From: Bradyrhizobium sp. NAS96.2
GTDB lineage: Bacteria; Pseudomonadota; Alphaproteobacteria; Rhizobiales; Xanthobacteraceae
Length of the DNA: 41,185 bases
Direction: 5' to 3'
NCBI RefSeq assembly: GCF_001908235.1
Contig: NZ_LGHK01000092.1
Coordinates: 1 to 41,185, forward strand
Shown here: one piece after another, positions 15,478 to 24,801 of the stretch
Position numbering within the stretch: position 1 is the first letter of the stretch
How the letters are laid out: every line of letters starts with the position of its first letter
Made by a program: the position numbers and the translations under genes
Notes under the pieces: model-generated
Seen by the model: only the letters and a program-made list of their open reading frames with translations
Told to the model about the DNA's origin: nothing
Database searches by the model: none

Positions 15478-16590
15478 TCAGCCCGGTTTGCCCGCCTTGA
15501 GCTCGCTGAGCTTGGTCAGCGCCTGTTCGAACTTGGCGTTGAACAGCCACATCGCATCGAGGATTTCGCGGAAGGTCACGGATGATTTGGCCCGGTCGGC
15601 GCGGCCGAACGCGAAGACGCTGTTGTTGCGCAGATACCCCATGATCCTGGGATCGGAAATCCTGTAGCCGACGAGGTTGCCTGACTTCAGCGCGGCCCGC
15701 GTTGGCGTCGGAATGATCTGGATCAGTTCGAACAGCTTCATTTGATCGATCGGATCGGGCAATGCCTGAGCGATCGCCGGGACCTGCGGGAAGATATCCG
15801 CGTGCGCGTTCATGAGGGCGTTGCGCACCGCGGTCCAGTGGTTGAACCTGTGATCGAGATTGCCGGCCCGGGCCTCTTCCTTGTCGTCGCGACGACTCAG
15901 CGCAGGATCGAGGGCTGCGATCGATCCCTTGATGGCGGCCCACTTCTTTCGACCGTTGCGATCTTCGGACGGGCCGGTCTGCAGGCTCCCCTTGTAGGTG
16001 TTCGATCGCGCATTTCCCGCATTCTGCTTGCCGTTCGTCTCGGCAAAGAACAGGCCGAGGCTGATACGGCCCGCGGTGGCGGCGGCAACGGGATCGAGCC
16101 CCTTGGCGCGCGCGATCACCGTCGCCAGGTCGACCACGTCCTTGAATGGCGTATCGGAGCTTTGCGCGTCGGCGGGAGGCGCCTCCATGACGTCGAACAG
16201 CTTCCTGTACTCGTCGAGCAGCGGCTCATTGTCGGCGTCGAAATAGGCCGGAGGGATTCCGGATCTGCCGGGTTTGCCGATCCTGGATGGAAGCGCATCG
16301 GTGAGATCCTTGTATGCGCTCATCATTTCGACCCGGGCGAGGTAGAGCGCCTGACCCGGCAGGTCGGGCAGCGGCTGCCTGGAATCGATCTGCGCGCGTC
16401 GCTGGCGCAGGATCGAGACGAAGTTCTTCAGCGCATTGTCGTAGGCCTCGAGCGCGGCGGCTTGCTCGCTCGTGACGGCGGTCGGCTCGGCGATGGCTGG
16501 AGGCGTCGCAACCGGTGCGAGGAGCAGCCCGAGAGAGAGCGCTGCTGCGCGCGCAGCGGCAGATTTTGTAATCGCCATCCTGATTGCCAT
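15478..16590 (-). CDS. Exported protein of unknown function, possibly lysozyme-like
   Basis: 370 residues with a signal peptide (ALSLGLLLAPVATPPAIA, cut near residue 34). The protein is mostly helical and I do not recognise a family with certainty. Residues 176-206 (ISLGLFFAETNGKQ, then TYKGSLQTG) resemble the active region of soluble lytic transglycosylases, where a Glu is followed by a G-x-x-Q loop; E184 would be the catalytic residue. That is an inference from a short pattern. It is convergent with the amidase gene, which would suit a joint role in the cell wall, but shared position alone does not prove it. ATG 16590 is used; an ATG four codons later is possible. Confidence 0.65.
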   Translation of the reverse strand: MAIRMAITKSAAARAAALSLGLLLAPVATPPAIAEPTAVTSEQAAALEAYDNALKNFVSILRQRRAQIDSRQPLPDLPGQALYLARVEMMSAYKDLTDALPSRIGKPGRSGIPPAYFDADNEPLLDEYRKLFDVMEAPPADAQSSDTPFKDVVDLATVIARAKGLDPVAAATAGRISLGLFFAETNGKQNAGNARSNTYKGSLQTGPSEDRNGRKKWAAIKGSIAALDPALSRRDDKEEARAGNLDHRFNHWTAVRNALMNAHADIFPQVPAIAQALPDPIDQMKLFELIQIIPTPTRAALKSGNLVGYRISDPRIMGYLRNNSVFAFGRADRAKSSVTFREILDAMWLFNAKFEQALTKLSELKAGKPG

Positions 16591-16668
16591 GACAGCTTCC
16601 CGGGGCCTGTGCGCCGCCGAATCCGATATTCTGGATCGTAGACTGCGTGGCCGCAGCCCGGCAATCCG

Positions 16669-17043
16669 TCAAAGCTCGTTTCTCAGCGCAGCTTCGAGCG
16701 TCTCGCTCGAACACGGCTTGGTCAGCCGCGGCTTGTCGGCGAGCGATTCCGGCAGCCTGATGTCCGCGCCGTAACCCGTGACGAATGCGAAAGGCACTTT
16801 CAGCGCATCGAGCCGCTCGGCGATCGCGAACGTCTTCTCGCCCCTGACGAGGCCGACGTCGAGCAGCGCGAAATCCGGCGCGCGTTCGGCGATCAGTTCG
16901 AGCGCACGGGCGACGTTCGCGGCGGTGCGCACCGTTCGGGCGCCGAAGCCGAGGATGGTGTCCTCGAAATAGAGCGAGATGATCGGATCGTCCTCGACGA
17001 CCAGGACATCACCGGGCATGCCGGCATTGGGGGCGGATTCCAT
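16669..17043 (-). CDS. Single-domain response regulator (receiver only)
   Basis: 124 residues: one CheY-like receiver with no output domain. The acidic pocket is D18/D19 in VVEDDP, the phospho-acceptor is D62 in ALLDVGL, the switch Thr is T89 in FVTGYG, and the conserved Lys is K109 in LTKPCS. Such proteins relay phosphate or act by protein contact; no partner kinase lies nearby. The ATG at 17043 starts the receiver directly. A longer frame reaches 17190 but lacks receiver similarity in its added part. It is divergent from the Crp-family regulator, and a 16-bp perfect palindrome lies between the two. Confidence 0.88.
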   Translation of the reverse strand: MESAPNAGMPGDVLVVEDDPIISLYFEDTILGFGARTVRTAANVARALELIAERAPDFALLDVGLVRGEKTFAIAERLDALKVPFAFVTGYGADIRLPESLADKPRLTKPCSSETLEAALRNEL

Positions 17044-17173
17044 GACGCGGTGTCCATTTCCTCGATGATGGATGAGAGACCGGATCAGTCCGGCCGGATG
17101 GCCCGCGACCGGCGCCCGAAAGCACGCCGGCTGTTCCCGAGATGAAACCCACCACATCGCGAGCCGCCGCGTC

Positions 17174-17189
17174 TGTTCACTAGTGAACA
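17174..17189. promoter_or_regulatory. 16-bp perfect palindrome in a divergent promoter region
   Basis: TGTTCACTAGTGAACA is self-complementary. It lies 131 bp from the receiver start and 54 bp before the Crp-family start, a place suited to an operator. The symmetry suits a dimeric factor such as the Crp-family protein itself, which is an inference. It does not fit the GTTC-N7-GTTC LexA box of Alphaproteobacteria. Confidence 0.55.
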
Positions 17190-17242
17190 TAAAAGCTGGA
17201 ACATTTTCAGTATGGTCCGCGTTGGGTTTTCAGGATTTTCCA

Positions 17243-18007
17243 ATGATTGCCAAACGGACCGATTTGGCCGGGACGAGCGACCGGCCATTCAACAATCTCT
17301 TGCGCCGGCTGAATGCCGCCGATTACGAGCTGATCGCGCCGCATCTTGCGGTGGTCGATGCTGACGCCAGCGACTTGCTCTACAATCCCGGCGACGACGT
17401 CCAGATCGTGCATTTCCCATGCGGGCCGAGCCTTGCGTCCTACATGGTGGCCAATGAGGACGGGCGCGATGTCGAGACCATTCTGGTCGGCCGCGAGGGC
17501 GCCGTCGGCGGCATCGTCAGCCAGGGATTCCTGCCGGCCTATACCCGCATCACCGTCAAGTTCGGCGGCCCGTTCGTGCGGCTGCCGATCAGCAAGCTCG
17601 ACGCCGCCAAGCTGAAGTCGATCTCGGTGCGCAACATCTTCGCGCGCTATGCCGACTGCATGCTGGCGCAGATTTTCCAGTCGACCGCCTGCAATGCAAT
17701 CCACTCGATCGAGCAGCGCGCCGCAAAATGGATCATCTCGGCGATGGAGCGCACCAACGGCAATGGCGTGGTGCCGCTCACGCATGAGCAACTCTCGACC
17801 TTGCTCGGCGTCGGCCGCAGCTACACCAGCCGGGTGATCCAGAACTTCAAGGCGGAGGGCGTGCTGGACACCCGCCGCGGCGCGATCGTGATCCGCGACC
17901 CGGACAAGCTCCGGCTGCGCTCCTGCATGTGCAACGAGGCGGTGAAGGATCACTTCGAGGAAGTGCTGCGCGGGGTCTATCCAAGCGAGGACAACCCGGC
18001 GAACTAG
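17243..18007 (+). CDS. Crp/Fnr-family transcriptional regulator
   Basis: 254 residues. A cyclic-nucleotide-binding-like beta barrel occupies about residues 15-140, with LLYNPGDDVQIVHFPCGPSLASY and VETILVGREGAVGG. A long dimerisation helix follows, then a winged helix-turn-helix near 180-235, with LTHEQLSTLLGVGRSYTSRVIQNFK as the recognition part. The N-terminal domain lacks the Fnr-type cysteine cluster and lacks the RS pair typical of cAMP-binding sites, so the signal is unknown. ATG 17243 has AGGA eight bases ahead. It is divergent from the single-domain receiver and 51 bp upstream of the Lgt-like operon, which it might regulate; this is untested. Confidence 0.85.
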   Translation: MIAKRTDLAGTSDRPFNNLLRRLNAADYELIAPHLAVVDADASDLLYNPGDDVQIVHFPCGPSLASYMVANEDGRDVETILVGREGAVGGIVSQGFLPAYTRITVKFGGPFVRLPISKLDAAKLKSISVRNIFARYADCMLAQIFQSTACNAIHSIEQRAAKWIISAMERTNGNGVVPLTHEQLSTLLGVGRSYTSRVIQNFKAEGVLDTRRGAIVIRDPDKLRLRSCMCNEAVKDHFEEVLRGVYPSEDNPAN

Positions 18008-18058
18008 CGGGCTCCAAGCCGCTATCGCGGGCCGCGAAAATCACGCTACACTCGCCTC

Positions 18059-18778
18059 ATGAGCGGGGCTGAACTTCACGCCATCTTCGACGTCGCAGCA
18101 TGGGGCGCAGCCGCGGTCGCCATGTGGTGGCTGTCACGCGTGCGCGGGCTGCAATTCCCGCGGCAATCCTTCGAGCTGCCCTACATCGCCGCGTTGGTGT
18201 TCGGCGCCGGCATCGGCGCCTACATCTTCGGCACGCTGAACCTGTGGTTCTCGGGCTTGACCGGCATCGCCCGCTCGGTCGAGGGCGCGCTTGCCGGCGG
18301 CATCGTCGCGATCGAGCTCTACAAATGGCGGCACGGCATCTCGCTGCGCACGGGGGCACGGTTCGCGCTGCCGCTCGCGATCGGCGTCGCGGTCGGCCGG
18401 CTTGGCTGCTATTTCGCGGGGCTCGAGGATTTCACCTACGGCACGCCGACCGCGCTGCCCTGGGGCCATGATTTCGGCGACGGCGTCCTGCGCCATCCGG
18501 TGCAGCTCTATGAAAGCCTGGCGATGGCGGCATTCGCGGTCTTTTACGTCTGGGCCGTATTGAACCGCAACGCCGCTGTCATCACCAATGGATTCTACCT
18601 CGTGCTGTTCTACTACGGCCTGCAACGCATCGTCTGGGAGTTCATCAAGCCCTACGGCGCGCTGATCGGCCCGTTCTCACTGTTCCACCTGCTGTCGCTG
18701 TTTGTCATGGTCTATGCCGCCGTCATGCTGGCGACGGCGCCGAATGTGAGTGTGAAGCATGAACGCGCCGCTGCGTAA
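18059..18778 (+). CDS. Divergent Lgt-family membrane protein
   Basis: 239 residues with about seven hydrophobic helices, slightly shorter than prolipoprotein diacylglyceryl transferase (Lgt). The Lgt fold is indicated by GRLG at 113-116, RHPVQLYES at 145-153 and the late QRIVWEFIK. The canonical signature GRxGNFxNxE is altered: here GRLGCYFAGLED lacks both Asn residues, and the usual SFHGG before it reads SVEGA, with Glu for the His. So this is probably not the cell's housekeeping Lgt, but a paralogue moving another acyl or glyceryl group. It overlaps the following radical SAM gene by 20 bp, which suggests coupled translation. Confidence 0.82.
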   Translation: MSGAELHAIFDVAAWGAAAVAMWWLSRVRGLQFPRQSFELPYIAALVFGAGIGAYIFGTLNLWFSGLTGIARSVEGALAGGIVAIELYKWRHGISLRTGARFALPLAIGVAVGRLGCYFAGLEDFTYGTPTALPWGHDFGDGVLRHPVQLYESLAMAAFAVFYVWAVLNRNAAVITNGFYLVLFYYGLQRIVWEFIKPYGALIGPFSLFHLLSLFVMVYAAVMLATAPNVSVKHERAAA

Positions 18779-20204
18779 GTCCCGCCCCTACATCTTCTGG
18801 GGCCAGACCCAGTCGCTCTGTGAGACCTGCCTCACCCTGGTGCCGACCAAGATCCAGATATCAGGCAACGAGGTCTGGTACGAGAAGCGCTGCAAGCAGC
18901 ACGGCGTGCAGTCGACGTTGGTCTCCACCGATTCGGCCTACTGGCGGCTGTGCAAGGATTTCATCAAGCCCGGCGACCGCCCGCTCGCCTTCCAGCGCCA
19001 CACCGAATTCGGCTGCCCCTATGATTGCGGGCTTTGCCCGGACCACGAGCAGCACTCCTGCCTGGCGCTGATCGAGATCACCGAGCACTGCAACCTGACC
19101 TGCCCGGTGTGCTTTGCGGATTCCTCGCCGGCGCGCACGAGCTTCACGCCGCTGGCCAAGATCGAGAAGATGCTGGACGCGCTGGTGGCGAGCGAGGGCG
19201 AGCCTGACCTCGTGCAGATCTCCGGCGGCGAGCCGACACTGCATCCGGATTTCTTCGCGATCCTGGATGCGGTGCGCGCCCGGCCGATCCGCCATGTCAT
19301 GATCAACACCAACGGCCTCAGGATCGCGCGCGAGCCCGACTTCGTGGCGAAGCTCGCCGAGAACAAGCGCGGGCTGGAGGTCTACCTGCAATTCGATTCG
19401 CTGAAGCGCGAGGCGCTGGTCAATCTGCGCGGCGCCGATTTGCGCAAGATCCGCCAGCAGGCGTTGGAGAATCTCGAACACTACGGCGTCTCGACCACGC
19501 TGGTCGCCACCATCAAGCGCGGCGTCAACGATGCCGAGATCGGCGACATCGTCCGCCATGCGCTGACCTGGACATGCGTCCGCGGCGTCACGTTGCAGCC
19601 GGTGCAGGACGCCGGACGTAACGAGAACTTCGACAAAAATACCGACCGCATCATGCTGTCGGAGATTCGCCAGCACGTGATCGAGACGGGAGTGTTCGGC
19701 GACAAGGACATGATCCCGCTGCCGTGCAATCCCGAAAGCATCTCGATCGGCTACGGCCTGCGCAACGGCGAGAAGGTGCTGCCACTGACGTCGCTGATCC
19801 CGCAGGAGCAGCTGGTCGCCGTGATGCCGAACACGATCAGCCCCGAGAAATATCCGGTGTTGCGGGAGAAATTCGTCGATTTGTTTTCGCTGTCGTCGGG
19901 GCCGCTGAACACAAGCGAGCGCGTCTGCGAATTGCTGTGCTGCCTGCCGAGCTTCGAGGTGCCGGAAGGCCTGACCTACGAGAACGTATTCCGCGTCACC
20001 ATCGTGCAGTTTCTCGATCGGTTCAATTTCTGCGTCGGCAACGTCAAGCGCAGCTGCATCCACTTCATCACCGAAAGCGGCGCGATCATCCCGTTCGACA
20101 CCTACAATCTGTTCTATCGCGACGGCAAGATCGACGGCATCCGCGCCGCGATGGCCGGGCAGACCTATCGCGAGGCACGGCAGAGCGTAGAGGTGCCGCG
20201 ATGA
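18759..20204 (+). CDS. Radical SAM protein, Tes/MJ0619-like, multi-cluster
   Basis: 481 residues. The radical SAM 4Fe-4S motif is C111-x3-C115-x2-C118 in TEHCNLTCPVCFA, followed by ISGGEPTLHPDF. Ahead of it lies a cysteine-rich N-terminus: C21-x2-C24 and C45 with KQHG, rubredoxin-like, and C86-x3-C90-x2-C93 in GCPYDCGLCPDH. The C-terminal part has further cysteines (ERVCELLCC, FNFCVG, KRSCIHF) suited to another cluster. This layout is that of the MJ0619 family, which contains the archaeal tetraether lipid synthase Tes that couples lipid chains by C-C bonds. Bacterial members are of unknown function. It overlaps the Lgt-like gene and the next small gene (ATGA), so all form one operon. Confidence 0.85.
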   Translation: MNAPLRKSRPYIFWGQTQSLCETCLTLVPTKIQISGNEVWYEKRCKQHGVQSTLVSTDSAYWRLCKDFIKPGDRPLAFQRHTEFGCPYDCGLCPDHEQHSCLALIEITEHCNLTCPVCFADSSPARTSFTPLAKIEKMLDALVASEGEPDLVQISGGEPTLHPDFFAILDAVRARPIRHVMINTNGLRIAREPDFVAKLAENKRGLEVYLQFDSLKREALVNLRGADLRKIRQQALENLEHYGVSTTLVATIKRGVNDAEIGDIVRHALTWTCVRGVTLQPVQDAGRNENFDKNTDRIMLSEIRQHVIETGVFGDKDMIPLPCNPESISIGYGLRNGEKVLPLTSLIPQEQLVAVMPNTISPEKYPVLREKFVDLFSLSSGPLNTSERVCELLCCLPSFEVPEGLTYENVFRVTIVQFLDRFNFCVGNVKRSCIHFITESGAIIPFDTYNLFYRDGKIDGIRAAMAGQTYREARQSVEVPR

Positions 20205-20470
20205 GCGACGAGAGCCGCCCGATCAATCCGGATGGATCTCCGCCTTCGCTGCCTCCGCCGCTCCCGCCGCAACGCGGCGGCTGCGCGACCGCCTTCATGG
20301 CGCTGTTCGGGGTGCTCCTGCTGCTGCCCGGGCTCTGCGCCCTGCTGTTCGGGTTCGGCGTCCTGAGCGAGTCGAAAACCGATCCCTCCATCCTCTTCCT
20401 GATCCTGCTCGGGCTCGCGGTCTGTTTTGCCGGCGTGATGCTGATCCGCGCCGCGATCAAGGGGAGCTAG
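20201..20470 (+). CDS. Small proline-rich membrane protein, first of tandem pair
   Basis: 89 residues; its ATG overlaps the TGA of the radical SAM gene (ATGA), so translation is probably coupled. An N-terminal 27-residue Pro-rich hydrophilic tail (PPSLPPPLPPQ) leads into GGCATAFMALFGVLLLLPGLC, the first membrane helix with C28 at its edge and C46 within. A second helix covers about 62-82. The next gene encodes a paralogue with the same plan. No signal peptidase II lipobox is present, since the Gly-Cys precedes the helix instead of following it. Function unknown; the operon suggests a partner or substrate of the two enzymes upstream. Confidence 0.72.
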   Translation: MSDESRPINPDGSPPSLPPPLPPQRGGCATAFMALFGVLLLLPGLCALLFGFGVLSESKTDPSILFLILLGLAVCFAGVMLIRAAIKGS

Positions 20471-20482
20471 GTTCAGGGCGCC

Positions 20483-20737
20483 ATGAGCAATTCCGACCCG
20501 CCCCCGCCGACAGAGCCTCCTTACAAATACGTCCCCCCGCCGTCGCCGCCACCAAACGGCTGCGCCACCCCCTTCATGCTGATCGTAGGAATGATCTTGC
20601 TGATCCCGGGCGTTCTGTGCGCCATCATCAGCGCCAAGATAGGAGCAGGCCCCGGCGGAAACCCCATCACCGTACTCGCTGCGCTGGTGGCGCTTGCCGG
20701 ACTTGGACTGATGGTGTTCGCCGTTACTCGGAAGTAA
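20483..20737 (+). CDS. Small proline-rich membrane protein, second of tandem pair
   Basis: 84 residues, 12 bp after the preceding gene. It shares the layout of its neighbour: a Pro-rich tail (PPYKYVPPPSPPPN), then NGCATPFMLIVGMILLIPGV with C27 and C46 at matching positions, and a second helix at about 60-80. The two probably arose by tandem duplication and then diverged outside the G-C-A-T and L-P-G-x-C parts. No family is recognised. It is the last gene of the Lgt-like/radical SAM operon; a promoter and hairpin follow within 150 bp. Confidence 0.72.
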   Translation: MSNSDPPPPTEPPYKYVPPPSPPPNGCATPFMLIVGMILLIPGVLCAIISAKIGAGPGGNPITVLAALVALAGLGLMVFAVTRK

Positions 20738-20813
20738 CCCCTGATTGGACCGAAAAGCCCATCAAAACCCGCCGCCGGAACCAAAATCAGCCACCCAAAC
20801 CGCCAATAAACCG

Positions 20814-20841
20814 TTGTTTTTTGGCGTTTTCTGACTATATT
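20814..20841 (+). promoter_or_regulatory. Probable promoter upstream of typA
   Basis: TTGTTT (20814-20819) and TATATT (20836-20841) are separated by 16 bp, a good sigma-70 type match in an AT-rich patch. Transcription would start near 20848 and enter the hairpin at 20861. Only typA lies downstream on this strand. Confidence 0.55.
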
Positions 20842-20860
20842 GCGCCGCAACGCACGAGGG

Positions 20861-20889
20861 GCCCGGTCCGCTGACCGGGCTTCCTTTTT
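20861..20889 (+). terminator. Intrinsic-terminator hairpin in the typA leader
   Basis: A perfect 8-bp stem, GCCCGGTC and GACCGGGC, closes a CGCT loop and is followed by TTCCTTTTT. It lies 124 bp after the small-protein operon and 136 bp before typA. It can end the upstream operon, or, being about 13 bases after the predicted typA start site, act as an attenuator or release a small leader RNA. Confidence 0.7.
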
Positions 20890-21024
20890 GGGGTGATGCG
20901 TCCCCGTCAAATTTCTTGGGTATGAGCGTGATCCGGGCCCCTGATGGGCCACGCGAGCGAGCGGCCGGCCAAACTGGTCCGGCGAGATCGCGCATCTGAC
21001 CATTGCACGACCAGAAGAAGAGCC

Positions 21025-22851
<1,827 letters not shown>

Positions 22852-22873
22852 GCCTGTCTGTCATGCCTGGCAC

Positions 22874-22910
22874 CGGGTCGGCGCGAAGCGCCGCCCGATG
22901 ATAAAAATTT
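22874..22910 (+). terminator. Possible terminator of typA
   Basis: CGGGTCGGCGC and GCGCCGCCCG form a stem with one bulge and a GAA loop, followed by ATGATAAAAATTT. It starts 22 bases after the typA stop. The T run is not clean, so the call is moderate. Confidence 0.4.
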
Positions 22911-22916
22911 CCGGGG

Positions 22917-23000
22917 CATCCAGTACGCCGCGGCCGATCGGTTCAATCACAACTGTCTCTGGAATACTGGATCACCCGCTTTCGCGGGTGATGACAGTTA
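22917..23000. repeat. Intergenic inverted-repeat element with TCACCCGC hairpin
   Basis: It contains CATCCAGTA near its left end and ATACTGGAT further in, then a strong hairpin, ATCACCCGC with GCGGGTGAT (22971-22992). Elements with this hairpin look typical of the Bradyrhizobium group, as an inference. One copy was seen in the window, between typA and the amine oxidase gene. Confidence 0.5.
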
Positions 23001-23048
23001 TGCGCGGGGCGGCTTCAGGCCCGGCGGCGAACATGCTAGAGCCGGGGC

Positions 23049-24296
23049 ATGAGTTCGCTTCCCTCCACGGTCGGTGTTGCCATCATCGGCGCCGGCGCCG
23101 CAGGCCTCGGCGCCGCGCATGCGCTGAAGGGCACCGGCCTCTCCACCATCGTCCTGGAAGCCCGCGACCGGCTCGGCGGCCGCGCTCACACGATCCAGGC
23201 CGCGCCTGACGTGGTGTTCGACGTCGGCTGCGGCTGGTTGCACTCGGCCGACCAGAACAGCTTTGTCGGCATCGCCAAGCAACTCGGCTTCGAACTCAAC
23301 CAGGACCTGCCGCCGTGGCGCGAGCGCGCCTATGGCAAGGCATTCCCGCAGTCCGACCGCGATGCATTCATGCTCGCGCTCGACGAGTTCTACGATCGCC
23401 TCGAGGAGGCGGCGCGCGGCGGCAAGGACGGCTCAGCCGATCGTTACCTCGAGCCCGGCAACCGCTGGAACCCGATGATCGATGCGATCTCGACCTATGT
23501 GAATGGCTGCGAGCTCGACCAGCTCTCGATTCTCGACTTCGACGCCTATGAGGACAGCAACGTCAATTGGCGGGTGCGGCGCGGCTATGGCGCGCTGGTC
23601 GCAGCCTACGGCGAACAGGTATCGGTCGCGCTGAAGTGCGAGGTCCGGCTGATCGATCATTCCGGCAAGCGCCTGCGCATCGAGACCTCGCGCGGCACGC
23701 TGGAGGCGGACAAGGTGATCGTCACCGTGCCGACCAATTTGATCGCCATTGAGGCGATCCGCTTCTCGCCGGCGCTTCCGGAAAAACTCGATGCCGCGCG
23801 CGGCCTGCCGCTCGGCCTCGCCGACAAGGTGACGCTGGCGCTCGCCGAGCCCGAGGCGCTGCCTAAGGAAGGCAATCTGCGCGGCGCCACCATGCGCACC
23901 GAGATGGGCACCTATCACATCCGCCCGTTCGGCCAGCCCTGCATCGAGGGCTTCTTCGGCGGCCGCTTTGCGCAAGCGCTCGAAGATGCCGGCGACGGCG
24001 CCATCGCCGCGCACAGCATCGACGAGATCGTCTCCTTCCTCGGCAACGATTTCCGCCGCAAGCTGCAGCCGCTCAGCGAATCCCGCTGGGCCCACGACCC
24101 GTTCGCCCGCGGCTCCTACTCGCACGCGCTGCCCGGCCATGCCGGCAAGCGCGCCGTGCTGGCGGCCCCGGTCGACGGCCGGCTGTTCTTCGCCGGCGAA
24201 GCGACGTCACCGCATTTCTTTTCGACGGCCCATGGCGCGCGGGACTCGGGGGAGCGGGCGGCGAAGGAAGTCGTGTCCGCGCTGCCGCGCAAATAG
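23049..24296 (+). CDS. Flavin-containing amine oxidase family protein
   Basis: 415 residues. The FAD-binding motif IIGAGAAGLGAAHALKG is at residues 12-28, with VLEARDRLGGRAHT following, the standard start of monoamine oxidase-like flavoproteins. A C-terminal FAD motif is visible in YSHALPGHAGKRAVLAAP, LFFAGEATSPHFFSTAHGA and SGERAA. No signal peptide is seen, so it should be cytoplasmic. Family members oxidise amines, polyamines or desaturate carotenoid-like substrates; the substrate here cannot be told. It is probably monocistronic, flanked by repeats on both sides and convergent with the frameshifted DCC gene. Confidence 0.9.
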   Translation: MSSLPSTVGVAIIGAGAAGLGAAHALKGTGLSTIVLEARDRLGGRAHTIQAAPDVVFDVGCGWLHSADQNSFVGIAKQLGFELNQDLPPWRERAYGKAFPQSDRDAFMLALDEFYDRLEEAARGGKDGSADRYLEPGNRWNPMIDAISTYVNGCELDQLSILDFDAYEDSNVNWRVRRGYGALVAAYGEQVSVALKCEVRLIDHSGKRLRIETSRGTLEADKVIVTVPTNLIAIEAIRFSPALPEKLDAARGLPLGLADKVTLALAEPEALPKEGNLRGATMRTEMGTYHIRPFGQPCIEGFFGGRFAQALEDAGDGAIAAHSIDEIVSFLGNDFRRKLQPLSESRWAHDPFARGSYSHALPGHAGKRAVLAAPVDGRLFFAGEATSPHFFSTAHGARDSGERAAKEVVSALPRK

Positions 24297-24302
24297 CCCG
24301 AT

Positions 24303-24387
24303 CGTCATTGCGAGGAGCGATAGCGACGAAGCAATCCATGCTGCCACAAGCGGAGAGATGGATTGCTTCGCTTCGCTCGCAATGACG
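24303..24387 (+). repeat. Dispersed 85-bp palindromic repeat, copy 4
   Basis: Same arms, length and orientation as the copy at 1061. It lies between the convergent amine oxidase and DCC-family genes. Its centre (GCTGCCACAAGCGGAGAG) is nearly the same as that of copy 5. Confidence 0.9.
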
Positions 24388-24394
24388 GCAGAAA

Positions 24395-24801
24395 CTACTC
24401 CAGCACCCGCGCTCGCATATCAGCATCGGGCACGAAACACGTCTCGTACTTCCCGAAAATCTTGTAGCGGTTGCGTGCGATGAGGCTATAGACGGCGTCG
24501 CGCAGCGGTCTTGGCACCGCGAACAGCGCGCTTGTCCAGCCCCAGCCGGGGAGATGGCTCAACACCGTCAGCGCGGCATCCGACTTCACCCAGGCGATGC
24601 CGCCATGGACAACGGCGTTGGTGTCGGGATCCTCGGGATCGATGCCGAAGGTCTTCGCCAGCCGCGTGCCGTAGTCGGATTGGATAGGGGTGAAGCGGAA
24701 GCGCCCTCGGAATCGCGCGCAACGACAAAGCGGACCCAGCGCGAGCAGAAGATGCAGACGCCGTCGTAGAGAATCACGTCGTCGTCGGGCCATGCAGTCA
24801 T
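24395..24801 (-). pseudogene. DCC-family (DUF393) thiol-disulfide oxidoreductase, frameshifted
   Basis: Two overlapping frames together make one DUF393 protein. From ATG 24801 the first frame reads DDDVILYDGVCIFCSRWV, with the family's DGVC-x2-C motif, and reaches ARDSE. The rest, RFRFTPIQSDYG through GGIAWVKSDAA to the stop at 24395, is in another frame. The switch lies at about 24701-24706, where GAGGGCGCTTC on the coding strand seems to have lost one base from an expected GAGGCGCGCTTC. Intact homologues are about 130-140 residues. Its ATG overlaps the stop of the SDR-DoxX gene (ATGA), so it was probably translated with it. A sequencing or assembly error would give the same picture. Confidence 0.8.

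Noticed and set aside
14276..15943. 555-codon minus-strand frame across the amidase and the exported-protein gene.
   Set aside because: It overlaps two supported genes and its composition is that of an antisense frame.
17174..17189. LexA box.
   Set aside because: Alphaproteobacterial LexA sites are direct repeats of GTTC with 7-base spacing; this is an inverted repeat with 6-base spacing.
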